From: Sediminibacterium sp.
Lineage (GTDB): Bacteria; Bacteroidota; Bacteroidia; Chitinophagales; Chitinophagaceae
Direction of reading: 5' to 3'
Assembly: GCF_030695065.1 (NCBI RefSeq)
Contig: NZ_JAUYTR010000011.1
Coordinates: forward strand, 1-64,000
Length of the DNA: 64,000 nt
Every line of letters begins with the position of its first letter. Position 1 is the stretch's first letter. The notes beneath the pieces are model-generated. The model was not told where the DNA came from. It did no database searches and saw only the letters and a program-made list of their open reading frames with translations. Of this stretch, positions 16,051-26,270 are shown one piece after another. Made by a program: the position numbers and the translations under genes.

Positions 16051-19000
16051 TTATTTGATCTTCATCAACTGAACCACTTTACGTTGGTTGCCTTGGATGA
16101 ACTCTGCAAAGTAGTTACCTGTTGCATAGTTGTGACCCAACTGTAACGTGCTGTTCGCCGCTTGCTTGGCTTTGCCTTCTACCAATCTACCTGCAGCATC
16201 TACTACTTTGATATTCACTGGTAAGTTAGATTGACTTACTAGTTTCAATGTGAAGTACGTAGTACTTGGATTTGGCATCACCGTTACTTTTAAGTCGTCG
16301 GCTACTACCACTTCCTCCGCAGTTTTGTTGTACACTGGTTGTGCATCCGCCGCCGCAATTGGGGCTGCTGTGCCACATGCATAACTGTTCCAGATGATAT
16401 TTCTTCCATCTCCCTCTACTTCGTAGCCAATGAATAGACCAGTCATCTTCACCACTGTACTGCTGTGGTTCTTGTGACAGCCTTCTCCACCTTTTACTTT
16501 GATATCACCTGTAGGAGCATATACATTCGCAATCACTGTTGTGTTGCCACCCTTCACTTCAAACTTCTGATCTCCATCGCCATGACCTCTGTCGTGGTCA
16601 TCATCATCTCTGTCATCATCATCATCGTTGTCGTGACCATTGCCGTGGTTGTTGCGGTGCTTGTTGCAATCGTGGTTGCTCTGCTTGCCTAAGTAGAACG
16701 TTACTTTGTATCCGTCTGGATTAATAAAGCAATCCTCTTCTATCTGTACATGCTTCGCTACTCTAATGCTGGTATTATCTGCAAACCTTACTTGCGTTAA
16801 GCCATTGTTTGGACCCTTGCCTACTTTTAAGTGCTCTACATTAATCACTGTGCTCGTAAATCTTACCACACTACCTTCTTCTATCTCAATATTGCCATAC
16901 GTATTACCGCTCAACGTTACATTAGAACCCTTTCTAATCTTCAGGTTCTTATAGTTGCCGCTTAAGCTTACTGTGGCGCTTTGGTTAGTGGTATAGTTTG
17001 GTAAGTTATTCGTGTTGCTCGTGTTGTACTGCATCGTTGGTAAGCTCACCGTAGCTACGCCTATCAATCTTACTGGTACATTCGCACCTTGCTTCACTTC
17101 TATCTTAGGGGCTTTTACAAAAGCACCCGGTGCTGCTACTGAACTGTTCTTGCCAATCTCTGCTTTACCCTTCTTACTCATCACGCCTACACTACCTGTT
17201 TGTACGGTATTGTATTCTTTTAGTTCTGCTTCTTTATAAGCCAAGATGGTGTAATTGTTGATCGTGTTCTGTTTGCTGTACTGGTAGCTTACCGCTGTTA
17301 AGCTGGTACATCCCTTGTTGTCTGTTACATACAAACTATACGTACCATCTCCATTCGTATTATCTAATGATACCGCTTGGGTACTTGCAAACGATGCATT
17401 GTTGAAACTCCATGCATAACTGCTGATGGCACTCGTGCTATTAGACACTAATACCAACTTATTACAGAACGCATCTGGGCTAGATACCGCTATCGTTGCA
17501 GTAGGGGCTTTGTTCACCGTTACTACTACCGACTTAGTAGATACATTGCCGTTCACATCCGTTACCGTATAAGTAATCGTGCTTACTCCTACATTAAATG
17601 CAGTGCCTGCATCAAAACCAGTACCTGTTCTTTGTGTAACACCAGTGATGGCAAAGCTTACACTTGCTACTCCACAATTATCTGTAGCACTTATTGTTGG
17701 TATTGTGTATGTTCCTGCAGTGTTCTCGCAGAATACCGGTGCTGCTGGTGTGTTAATCACCGGTGCAGTGTTATCGGTTACTACAATCTCAAATGTTGCT
17801 TGCGATACTCCTACCGCATTCGTTGCAGTAGCGGTAACTACCGTTGTACCTAACGGGAATACAGATCCTGGTTGATGTGAATACGTTATAGTTGATGCTG
17901 GTATAGCTGTTGTCTCTGTGGCAGCAAAGTTTACTACCGCTCCACAATTACTCGCAGATGCATCCACACGTATTGTTGCAGGTACCACAATTACAGGTGG
18001 TACACCTACTACGGTTACGGTGAATGAACACTGTGACTCATTACCTGATGCATCTCTTGCAGAATAGGTAACTGTGGTAACCCCTAATGGGAATGTTGAG
18101 CCACTTGCTAAGCCCGCAACTAATTGCAAATTGGCATTTCCAGCATTATCAGTTACAACTGGCAAATTGTAATTAACTATTGCACCTGAAGCACTAGTCG
18201 CAAACATGTTTACTGAAGAAACGCAGTTGATAACTGGAGCAATGATATCTTTTACAGTTACAACTGCTGTTCCACTATTGCTATTTCCACTTGCATCTGT
18301 AAGCGTTAAGGTTACTGTATTGGTTCCAATATTTGAACCATTAAATACTGAAGGAGCCACAACGCTTGTTACAGTGCTACAGTTATCTTGTATATTATTG
18401 CTAACCGCAGAAACAGGAAGTATTGCTTGGCCATTTGCATCTAAATAAATAGTTGCGTCTTTTGCCAATACTTGCTCTTTTGGTTTTACAAATACATAGA
18501 TTTTTTTAGTTTGATAAATATGAGCATTCTGATTAAAAGTCCAATCAGGATTTCCATTATTACCACCATTGGCAGTGGTATTATTACCTATACCCAATTC
18601 ACCTCTACTATTTTGACCAAATCTGCTGTATCCAAAAATCGTTTGCCCAACACCATAATTATGCACTTGGAAAGATCCATGATTCCCAATTGTTTGTGGA
18701 CTATCATCAAAATCATAAGTAGTGGAACTTGCTCCAGGTAAACCTTGACTAACATTTGGTGAATAGTTGAATTTCCAGAATTCAATACTGCCTGTTGAAA
18801 TACCTAATCCATTAGTAACACCTGCGCCAGCGCTACTATACACATTCATGTTCTGTACTTTTTGATTAAAGACAGTATTGGTAACAGGAATACCAGCAAG
18901 ACTTACATTATTGGTGAATGCATCCATTGATACCCAAACCCACTTATTATTTAATTGCATATAATAAGCAATACGATCTAATGGAATATTCTGTAATTGT

Positions 19001-22000
19001 GCAGCATTGTTAACTGTATAAGTAGGGTTCACCAAACCATAATTTCCATATTCAGGAATATTTAATTCATATGCCAAATTATACTGAGCAGCTTCTGAAA
19101 CATTGTTTAAAATAGCAGTAGGCGCAGCAAATTGAATTGCTGTGCTACCTGGAGCCACATTGTCTGTAGCATTCACTGTAATAGCTAATGAAGTAGCAGT
19201 ACAAGTATTTACACCAGTAACAGCAACTGTATAATTTCCTGTTGCAGTGGCAATATAATTTGCTGCCGTTGCACCATTAATATTATTGCCATTCAATTTC
19301 CATTGGTAGCTGTTTCCTGTTGCGGCACTTGCATTTAACTGTACAGAACTTCCTGCGCAAAAACTAGTAGCGCCTACAGCAGTAATTGCAGCTGCTGGCA
19401 ATGGCTTAGCAACAACAGGAACAATGGTTTGCTCAGAGCTACAACCATCACTGGTTACATTTACACATAAAGAAGTACTGTATTCTAACAAAAATGTTCT
19501 GATAGGATTAGCAGTAGGCGTATTGCACCATCTAAAAGATGGATTAGGTGCATCTGAACTAGCAGTTAACACTAAGGTTGTACCTAAACAACCAGTAGTT
19601 TCTCCTGTAATAATTGGTTTGGCAGGTGTAGGCTTTACAGTAACAGTAACTGTACTTGCAGAACTACATCCCGACGCATTGGTAATGGTATAGCTAATAA
19701 TAGTTGTTCCCATTTTTTTACCCGTCATTTTACCTGTTGCATCAATTGTTGCAATAGTTGTATCACTACTAGACCATACTCCACCTGCAGTAGCATTCGC
19801 CAATTGCTTAAATTGATTTTCACAAACGGTAGTTACTCCAGTTATTGGAGTAGTTGGGGCTAAAGGTGCTACTGTTATTGTAGCGGTAGAAACCAATGCC
19901 CTACAACCATTCGTATTGGTGAAATAATAATTAAGCGTTGTGGTACCAGCAGTTAATCCAGTAACATTCACTCCGGAAGGAAAAGGATAAAGACTTGCTA
20001 CCAATGGATTTGAATTCGTCCATTCTGCTACTTCATCCCTGCCATTAAAAATGGTATGTGATAAAACAGTGGTTTCATTGATGCAGATAGCCGTTTTTCC
20101 GTCTAAAGGTCCACTAACTGGAATAGGTAAAATCATTACTTCATAAGTAACATAATTACTACAACCAGTTTCATTGGTGATTGTGTAAGTGATGATGGAA
20201 TTTCCTTCACTAATACCATGAACAGTTCCATCTGCATCTATCGTTGCAACAGCTGTATTATTGCTGCTCCATACACCACCTGGTGTATCATTTTTTAATA
20301 ACATGGTTGTATTAGCACAAATATCTCTTCTGCCATCATTGATAATATCGGTAATATCTGGTATTGGATTTTCTGTTACTACCAATGGTTCAGAAGTAAC
20401 GGAACAAAGCCCATCTTCCGAACTTATTTGAACAGTGTATGAACCTGCACCATATACAGTAATGGAAGAACCAAATTCTCCTGTACTCCAAAAACCTCCA
20501 TTGGGTGTGCTTGCTGTTAACACCAAAGGAGTTCCACTACAAATGGCAGTAGGTCCGCTAGCAGTTACAGTTACCACAGGAGCAGGTGTAACACTAACAA
20601 CAGTTGCTGTTGAAACTGCAGTACATCCAGAAGTGGTTATTGCAACAGTATATGACCCTGCTGTTGTTGCATTATATATTTGTGCATTGGCAGATGCAAT
20701 AGATACTCCATCTTTAAACCATTGGTAACTATCACCTAAACTTGCAGTTAATTCTGCAGCAGTGCCTGAACATACAGTAGTGCTTGGAGCAGTAATAGTT
20801 GCGGTTGTAAATAGTACCCCGTATTTATCTCCTAAATATTTATTCACTTCTAAAATTTCACAATCAGATAATTTTCTGTTGTAAATAATGAATTCGGCAA
20901 TGTCTCCATTGTATGCGCCATCATCACCGTCAGAACCAATTCTTAAACTGGTTTGTGCGGCATTGGCATCTGTATTATCTGTAAAAGAAATTAACTTTTT
21001 ACCATTGAAATAAATGGCTGATCCATTAGGCTGATATTGATCATAAACTGCTGTCATCAACTGTGTTTTACCCACAGTACCTGCGCCTGATACATTTGCA
21101 ACAGTAGGATTAACAGGTCCTAAAGAAACGATACCATCATCGGTGAAATTCCAAGAGCTATAGAAAAAACGATCCCAAGCACCATTGTCATTACCCCATA
21201 ATGCATGTCCAGCACCACCAGTCCCTGCAGGGTGTACGCCTTGTTTGTAAACGGTAAACATAGTAACAGTTGGATTTGAACCTGCTCTTAAATCTACACC
21301 AGGTACTTGAAGTACTGAACCAAAAGTTGAGTTGACTTTATTAAAACGCATAACCGGTTGCCCGTTTATGCTATTAGGTACAAAACTAATTGGGTTTTGT
21401 CCTGGAACAGAAATTGCGTTTTTGACATTTCCTGATTTGTCTTTCCAAAGAGAAAAATTAGTAGTAGAAATGGGGTTATTACTATTGTTGCCATCTGCAT
21501 CCAAGTCAGCCGCATCCAACCACATTAATATACCGCTATTGATACCTGCAGGACCTGCAACAATTCTATTAATAGTGATGCTTTTAGTTGAAGTAACCCC
21601 ACAATTATTTACAAATAAAATATTGACTGTACCATTGTTGATTGCTGTTACTAATCCAGCTGCATTAATTGATGCAATACTCGAATTAGAACTTGTCCAG
21701 TTACCAGAACTGTTCGAAGTGAATTGGCTGGTTTCTCCCACATTCATTGAACTTACACCTGTTATTATAGCAGCTTGAGGAGCAAATACTGCATTGGTTC
21801 CTGTAACGGTACCAGCCACCCAATTGGAAGTAGTTCCATTTAATGCAAAACCGTTTAACAATCCCGAATTATTATTACCACTTGCATCAACTGCAGTGCT
21901 AACTCCCGCATTATTCATATTCACATTACCTGCATTCAACTTATAATACGCAGACAATAATGTTGATGGGATTATTAATTCTCCCGATTTGTTGGCTTGT

Positions 22001-23454
22001 AATTCATCTAAACAAAGTGCTCTTTTCCAGATTCTTACTTCATCTAAAGCAATCTTAGAAAATAAATTAGGCAAGCCTAAATTAAATCTATAAGCACCCA
22101 TTAATAAATCTCTTCCAATATTATTCACTGCAACACTGGGTATTGTAATAGTTGATTCAGCCACCCCATTTACATATAGGGTTAAGCTTGTTCCTTTTCT
22201 TACAGCAGCTAAATGATACCAATTTCCTAGAACTAAATTAGTTGTACCACTTATTTGATAAGTTGTATTTCCAGACTCAAATAAGAATGCTGCTTTATTA
22301 TCATATCCATTTGAAGTATTATTTAAAAGCCATTCGTTGGTACCAGCAGAACTTCCCGTATTCCATTTACCAACAACACCGCTATTTTCGAATCCAACTG
22401 AATTGGCGTATTTAATAGTCCATGCTTCAACAGTAAAATCTTGACTACCAAAATCTAAACTGGTATTATCAGCAACCCTTACATAATCATTAATGCCATC
22501 AAAATGCAAACCAGTTGCAGGAATGATGGGAGGAAAATAAAATTGATTTTGATTCAACTCTAGCAAGTTTCTATCAATTGTACCTAATGCTGCTGGGAAT
22601 ACAATTATTTCTGGAACAGTACCTGCAAAATAGCCCGAATTGGGATTGTCTTGACCCATATATCCGCTGCTCACATTAGTGATAAAAGGCGCTCCCATTG
22701 TTCCAGTTGTAATATTACCATTTCTGGATTGCGTAACAGCTTGGCCAGTCCAAGATGCATTCAATACATATTCTGTATTTGCAGCAACAGGTCCAAGTGT
22801 TACATTAAAAGGCCCCCAGGTTGTATACAATCCAAATTTTCCAGTTGCAATACTATTTTGTGGACCAAAACCAGGACCATATGGAGACGAACCTGAACTC
22901 CAAGACAACAAGGCTTCAAATTGCTGTTGCAATTGTGCGGTTTTTAAAACAGTAGAAATGGCGCCAGTTGCATTGATAACCGAGGCTGGCATTGGTATAT
23001 TCATTACAGTACTGGTCCCATTAAAATTTACAGCAGCTCTTGAATTAAACAAAGTAAACACACCCGCATTCACAATCATGGGTTGTTTACTTGTATTGGT
23101 TTGTGTAGCATGTCTATTATTGCCACTTTGATCATACCATGTTTGTATATAACAAGAATTACTACCAATAAAAGATTGAAAACTAGTAGAAGTTCCGTCA
23201 ATTGTGCTATTCACACTTACTACTCCATTTGCATCAAATGAAACATTGGCTAATGCATTGTCACTAGATCTTCTCACTTGTACAGCAAAACCATTGTAAG
23301 TAGAACTAAGCTTTCTTAAAGAATAAGCTAAAGAACTGGGTTTATTTAGACCAGCGTTGTCTAAGATATTTTGTGAAAAAACATCATTGATTGATCCCAC
23401 TAGTAAAAATAGGGATAACAATAAGACCCTAAACTGTGTAATAATTAATCTCAT
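16051..23454 (-). CDS. Giant T9SS-secreted multidomain surface protein
   Basis: 2467 residues. A signal peptide (1-28, ending VFSQ) is followed by a LamG/arabinofuranosidase-like domain (to about 300), a second LamG-like domain (about 318-485), a BIG2-like segment, a third LamG-like domain (about 641-876), many Ig/BIG2-like repeats (to about 1450), an unrecognised block (about 1451-1655) and HYR repeats. Residues about 1812-2467 are shared almost exactly with the 58967 paralogue: beta-helix-like strands (about 2068-2255), an Asp/His-rich loop (about 2257-2294) and a type A T9SS sorting domain with MPNPS at the end. LamG modules suggest glycan or protein binding; the role is inferred to be adhesion. 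Confidence 0.9.
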   Translation of the reverse strand: MRLIITQFRVLLLSLFLLVGSINDVFSQNILDNAGLNKPSSLAYSLRKLSSTYNGFAVQVRRSSDNALANVSFDANGVVSVNSTIDGTSTSFQSFIGSNSCYIQTWYDQSGNNRHATQTNTSKQPMIVNAGVFTLFNSRAAVNFNGTSTVMNIPMPASVINATGAISTVLKTAQLQQQFEALLSWSSGSSPYGPGFGPQNSIATGKFGLYTTWGPFNVTLGPVAANTEYVLNASWTGQAVTQSRNGNITTGTMGAPFITNVSSGYMGQDNPNSGYFAGTVPEIIVFPAALGTIDRNLLELNQNQFYFPPIIPATGLHFDGINDYVRVADNTSLDFGSQDFTVEAWTIKYANSVGFENSGVVGKWNTGSSAGTNEWLLNNTSNGYDNKAAFLFESGNTTYQISGTTNLVLGNWYHLAAVRKGTSLTLYVNGVAESTITIPSVAVNNIGRDLLMGAYRFNLGLPNLFSKIALDEVRIWKRALCLDELQANKSGELIIPSTLLSAYYKLNAGNVNMNNAGVSTAVDASGNNNSGLLNGFALNGTTSNWVAGTVTGTNAVFAPQAAIITGVSSMNVGETSQFTSNSSGNWTSSNSSIASINAAGLVTAINNGTVNILFVNNCGVTSTKSITINRIVAGPAGINSGILMWLDAADLDADGNNSNNPISTTNFSLWKDKSGNVKNAISVPGQNPISFVPNSINGQPVMRFNKVNSTFGSVLQVPGVDLRAGSNPTVTMFTVYKQGVHPAGTGGAGHALWGNDNGAWDRFFYSSWNFTDDGIVSLGPVNPTVANVSGAGTVGKTQLMTAVYDQYQPNGSAIYFNGKKLISFTDNTDANAAQTSLRIGSDGDDGAYNGDIAEFIIYNRKLSDCEILEVNKYLGDKYGVLFTTATITAPSTTVCSGTAAELTASLGDSYQWFKDGVSIASANAQIYNATTAGSYTVAITTSGCTAVSTATVVSVTPAPVVTVTASGPTAICSGTPLVLTASTPNGGFWSTGEFGSSITVYGAGSYTVQISSEDGLCSVTSEPLVVTENPIPDITDIINDGRRDICANTTMLLKNDTPGGVWSSNNTAVATIDADGTVHGISEGNSIITYTITNETGCSNYVTYEVMILPIPVSGPLDGKTAICINETTVLSHTIFNGRDEVAEWTNSNPLVASLYPFPSGVNVTGLTAGTTTLNYYFTNTNGCRALVSTATITVAPLAPTTPITGVTTVCENQFKQLANATAGGVWSSSDTTIATIDATGKMTGKKMGTTIISYTITNASGCSSASTVTVTVKPTPAKPIITGETTGCLGTTLVLTASSDAPNPSFRWCNTPTANPIRTFLLEYSTSLCVNVTSDGCSSEQTIVPVVAKPLPAAAITAVGATSFCAGSSVQLNASAATGNSYQWKLNGNNINGATAANYIATATGNYTVAVTGVNTCTATSLAITVNATDNVAPGSTAIQFAAPTAILNNVSEAAQYNLAYELNIPEYGNYGLVNPTYTVNNAAQLQNIPLDRIAYYMQLNNKWVWVSMDAFTNNVSLAGIPVTNTVFNQKVQNMNVYSSAGAGVTNGLGISTGSIEFWKFNYSPNVSQGLPGASSTTYDFDDSPQTIGNHGSFQVHNYGVGQTIFGYSRFGQNSRGELGIGNNTTANGGNNGNPDWTFNQNAHIYQTKKIYVFVKPKEQVLAKDATIYLDANGQAILPVSAVSNNIQDNCSTVTSVVAPSVFNGSNIGTNTVTLTLTDASGNSNSGTAVVTVKDIIAPVINCVSSVNMFATSASGAIVNYNLPVVTDNAGNANLQLVAGLASGSTFPLGVTTVTYSARDASGNESQCSFTVTVVGVPPVIVVPATIRVDASASNCGAVVNFAATETTAIPASTITYSHQPGSVFPLGTTVVTATATNAVGVSQATFEIVVTDNTAPVINTPAAPVFCENTAGTYTIPTISATDNCGVASVSFAITGVTQRTGTGFDAGTAFNVGVSTITYTVTDVNGNVSTKSVVVTVNKAPTATIAVSSPDAFCNKLVLVSNSTSAISSYAWSFNNASFASTQAVSLDNTNGDGTYSLYVTDNKGCTSLTAVSYQYSKQNTINNYTILAYKEAELKEYNTVQTGSVGVMSKKGKAEIGKNSSVAAPGAFVKAPKIEVKQGANVPVRLIGVATVSLPTMQYNTSNTNNLPNYTTNQSATVSLSGNYKNLKIRKGSNVTLSGNTYGNIEIEEGSVVRFTSTVINVEHLKVGKGPNNGLTQVRFADNTSIRVAKHVQIEEDCFINPDGYKVTFYLGKQSNHDCNKHRNNHGNGHDNDDDDDRDDDDHDRGHGDGDQKFEVKGGNTTVIANVYAPTGDIKVKGGEGCHKNHSSTVVKMTGLFIGYEVEGDGRNIIWNSYACGTAAPIAAADAQPVYNKTAEEVVVADDLKVTVMPNPSTTYFTLKLVSQSNLPVNIKVVDAAGRLVEGKAKQAANSTLQLGHNYATGNYFAEFIQGNQRKVVQLMKIK
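16571..16683 (-). other. Asp/His-rich loop coding region (copy A)
   Basis: Codes for a 38-residue segment with a run of five Asp, a second run of four Asp and about six His, following a His-Asp-Cys and preceding a second Cys-His. It sits between beta-strand-rich flanks and recurs in the paralogue with one Asp fewer. The composition suggests divalent metal binding; this is inference. Confidence 0.6.
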
Positions 23455-23490
23455 AAAGCGGTATTAGTGCCGAAAAACTAACACCATTAT

Positions 23491-23504
23491 CCCTATAATT
23501 AGGG
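23491..23504. promoter_or_regulatory. Inverted repeat upstream of the giant T9SS gene
   Basis: CCCTA and TAGGG are separated by TAAT, 37 bp before the start codon. The half-site resembles NarL/LuxR-type heptamers, so a response-regulator site is possible. No regulator gene lies next to it. Confidence 0.35.
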
Positions 23505-23598
23505 GTCAAATAGACAGCAAACACTTTTTAGTAGATTAAAGCATACTAAGAGTAGATAGAAAATTGGTTCTATCAATAATTCAGCTTAAAAAATAAAA

Positions 23599-25002
23599 TC
23601 AATCCAAAAGATGCATTTCATGCATATCAGGAATAATTACTTCCTTAAAATGCTTTCTTCTTAATCGAGCAGCAAAATCAATTTGAACATCATTTTCACC
23701 ATGAACTAAAAATAATTTTCTTACTAGCTCTGGATTTTGGCAAGATAAGAATTGACATAAATCTTCATAATCACCGTGTGCACTCATACTCCTCATTACA
23801 CCAATCTCGGCTTTCACAGGATACAACTCACCAAAGATTTTTACTTCTTTTTGACCAGCAGTTAACCTTCCTCCTAAACTATATGGGTCACAATAACCTA
23901 CCATAAGAATGGTGGTTCTTTCTTTATAAATATTTTTCATGATATGATGCTTCACTCTTCCGGCATCTGCCATTCCACTAGCAGAAATAATAACACAAGG
24001 TGCATCATTGTCATTTAATTGCTTGCTCTCCTCTACTGTTTTAATAAACTTCAATGTTTTAAAATCAAAAGGATCATGATCATGCTCCATGATTTTCTTA
24101 ACCCTTTTATTATAATTCTCAGGGAATTGTTTTAACAATTCAGTTGCTTCTCTGCTCAAAGGGCTGTCTACATATACAGGAATATTGGGTAACCGATTTT
24201 CTACTTCCAACTGATTGAGCGCATACAATATTTCTTGTGTTCTTCCTACGCTAAATGCAGGAATAATTAATTTCCCTTTTTTTTCAACACAGGTATGCAC
24301 CATCCATTTTAAAATCGTATCAGTAATTCCAAAAACCTCATCGTGCAATTTATTACCATAAGTACTTTCTAATATTATATAGTCGGCTTGATCAAATGTT
24401 TCTGGTGAACGCAGAATTGCATCATTGTACCTTCCAACATCTCCACTAAACGTGATTTTGTTTGTTTTACCATCTTCTATCACTCTTAAATGAACAGCTG
24501 CAGAACCAATAATATGTCCTGCGTCTGTAAAACAGACAGAAACTTCATCGTCAATTTTAGTCCAATGATTGTAATGCACAAATTGAAAAAGTGACAGAGC
24601 AACAGCTGCATCTTCTAAATCATATAATGGTTCAAAAGGAGGCAACCCCTTTTTTGCTCTTCGCTTATTGATAAACTTTGTATCATCTCGTTGTATAATA
24701 GCAGAATCTTCTAACAAAATTTCAGCCAAAGCCTTGGTAGCAGGCGTTGCATAAATAGTGCCCTTAAACCCTTCTTTAACCAACTTAGGTATTAATCCAG
24801 AATGATCAATATGGGCATGAGATAATATCAAGTAACTAATTTCAGCTGGTTCAAATCCAAATTTTGCATTTAGATCTTCGGTATTTTTACCCATCCCTTG
24901 AAATAATCCGCAATCCAATAATACTTTTTTACCACTCTTTAAAGTAAGTAAATGTTTAGACCCTGTAACGGTTCTAGCGGCACCATGAAAAGAAATTTTC
25001 AT
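23599..25002 (-). CDS. Beta-CASP metallo-beta-lactamase fold RNA hydrolase
   Basis: 467 residues. The zinc motif HAHIDH is at 62-67, and the beta-CASP region (VDSPLSREATELL, then ISASGMADAGRVKHH) follows, with an RMM-type C-terminus containing SAHGDY and LVHGE. Homologues are CPSF-like/YsdC-type hydrolases acting on RNA. The shorter length and domain order separate it from RNase J. Last gene of the deoC-led run, 2 bp after the DUF4442 gene. Confidence 0.9.
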   Translation of the reverse strand: MKISFHGAARTVTGSKHLLTLKSGKKVLLDCGLFQGMGKNTEDLNAKFGFEPAEISYLILSHAHIDHSGLIPKLVKEGFKGTIYATPATKALAEILLEDSAIIQRDDTKFINKRRAKKGLPPFEPLYDLEDAAVALSLFQFVHYNHWTKIDDEVSVCFTDAGHIIGSAAVHLRVIEDGKTNKITFSGDVGRYNDAILRSPETFDQADYIILESTYGNKLHDEVFGITDTILKWMVHTCVEKKGKLIIPAFSVGRTQEILYALNQLEVENRLPNIPVYVDSPLSREATELLKQFPENYNKRVKKIMEHDHDPFDFKTLKFIKTVEESKQLNDNDAPCVIISASGMADAGRVKHHIMKNIYKERTTILMVGYCDPYSLGGRLTAGQKEVKIFGELYPVKAEIGVMRSMSAHGDYEDLCQFLSCQNPELVRKLFLVHGENDVQIDFAARLRRKHFKEVIIPDMHEMHLLD

Positions 25003-25004
25003 AC

Positions 25005-25487
25005 TTATTTTGATTTAAAACTCCAAGTGATATAAAATTCTGCAACTACTTCATCCTTGGCATTGGTACCAATTGATTTGCAAATAATTGTTTTTCCTTC
25101 TTTGCTTTGAATGGCAGCATCAATTGCTTCAGCAACCTTTAATCCATCCGTACAAGTAAATGCAATTAAACCTGTTGCTTTTTTTACAAATTTTGCTTCA
25201 AGCCCTACCACTAACATACTTACCGATGGACTTCTTTTATATGTTTGGCCTACAGGAAATAATCCTGTACTCATTTCAGCCGCCATTGCCTGAACAGCAA
25301 AATACATCGACTTAAATGGGTTTTGGTTAATCCACCCATGCTTTACTAAAATAACGGTTTTGGCTTCATCAATATATCCCACTTTCAAACCCGCAATAAA
25401 AGCAGCAGGCAGTTTTACCAATTTAAAAAAAGCAAAACGTATGGGACTTGTAATAATTTTTTTGAAGGCAGGGAACTGAGAATTCAT
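25005..25487 (-). CDS. DUF4442 protein, hotdog-fold thioesterase-like
   Basis: 160 residues. The pattern VGYIDEAKTVILVKHGWINQN (40-60), followed by NPFKSMYFAVQAMAAEMSTG, is characteristic of DUF4442, a PaaI-like hotdog family. No typical catalytic Asp/Glu motif can be assigned with confidence, so acyl-CoA thioesterase activity is only suggested. It lies 24 bp after mlaE and 2 bp before the beta-CASP gene. Confidence 0.8.
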   Translation of the reverse strand: MNSQFPAFKKIITSPIRFAFFKLVKLPAAFIAGLKVGYIDEAKTVILVKHGWINQNPFKSMYFAVQAMAAEMSTGLFPVGQTYKRSPSVSMLVVGLEAKFVKKATGLIAFTCTDGLKVAEAIDAAIQSKEGKTIICKSIGTNAKDEVVAEFYITWSFKSK

Positions 25488-25511
25488 CTCTCAATTTAAC
25501 CAATATTCGGT

Positions 25512-26249
25512 TTATAACAAGAGTGCCGCCAATAAATAATCAGCTAACAAAATTAAAATACAACTTACTACCACAGCACTCGTACTTGCCCTACCTATTT
25601 CAAGAGCGCCCCCTTTAACATAATAACCATAATATGCAGGAACACTACTAATGATAAATGCAAACGTATATGCTTTGTATAAAGCAAAGTTGATGTTAAA
25701 GAAATTCAGATTCTGTCTTAACCCAATATCAAATGTATCATTGGCTAAAATACCCGCTAGTTCACCCGCCGTTCTTCCACCCCATATTCCTAGTACAGCA
25801 GAAATCACAATTAAACAAGGCACCACTACTAATGCCCCCAAAATTTTAGGAAACAGCAAATAGGCTTTCGTATTAATCCCCATAATTTCTAAGGCATCAA
25901 TTTGTTCACTTACCCGCATATTCCCTAATTCACTCGCAATTTTACTGCCAACAACACCCGCTAATACAATACTTACCACGGTAGGAGATAGCTCTAATAT
26001 CATACTATCTCTAACAATTTGTGCAATAGTGCTTTGTGGCACTAATGGACTAACCAATTGATAGGCAGTTTGAATAGTTGTAACTGCTCCTAAAAAAAGG
26101 GAAATAATAATTACAATGGGTAAAGCACCCATTCCTATTTCTACGCATTGATGCATGAATTCTTTCCAGTACATTTTAAAGTTCTCTGGTTTAGAAAACA
26201 TGCCTTTCAGCATCAATAAGAACTTACCTAAATGGGTGAAAAAATTCAT
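25512..26249 (-). CDS. mlaE: MlaE-type ABC transporter permease
   Basis: 245 residues with five to six membrane segments. The MlaE signature is clear: ELSPTVVSIVLAGVVGSKIASELG (about 86-109) and EQIDALEIMGINTKAYL. The Mla system moves phospholipids between inner and outer membrane to keep outer-membrane asymmetry. Its partner ATPase MlaF is encoded 12.7 kb away at 38964, and no MlaD-like gene is in the window. It sits 21 bp after the malic enzyme gene. Confidence 0.92.
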   Translation of the reverse strand: MNFFTHLGKFLLMLKGMFSKPENFKMYWKEFMHQCVEIGMGALPIVIIISLFLGAVTTIQTAYQLVSPLVPQSTIAQIVRDSMILELSPTVVSIVLAGVVGSKIASELGNMRVSEQIDALEIMGINTKAYLLFPKILGALVVVPCLIVISAVLGIWGGRTAGELAGILANDTFDIGLRQNLNFFNINFALYKAYTFAFIISSVPAYYGYYVKGGALEIGRASTSAVVVSCILILLADYLLAALLL

Positions 26250-26270
26250 AAAATAAAGATAGGATTATAA

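Noticed and set aside
16571..16683. Short-repeat look of the Asp/His coding run, possibly a CRISPR or simple repeat
   Set aside because: The repeats are 3-bp codon runs without spacers, in frame with a conserved protein segment.
16465..16724. Plus-strand frames rich in Val/Ile or His opposite the Asp/His loop
   Set aside because: They are antisense shadows of the Asp/His-rich codons of the giant protein. The composition comes from GAT/CAT repeats read backwards.
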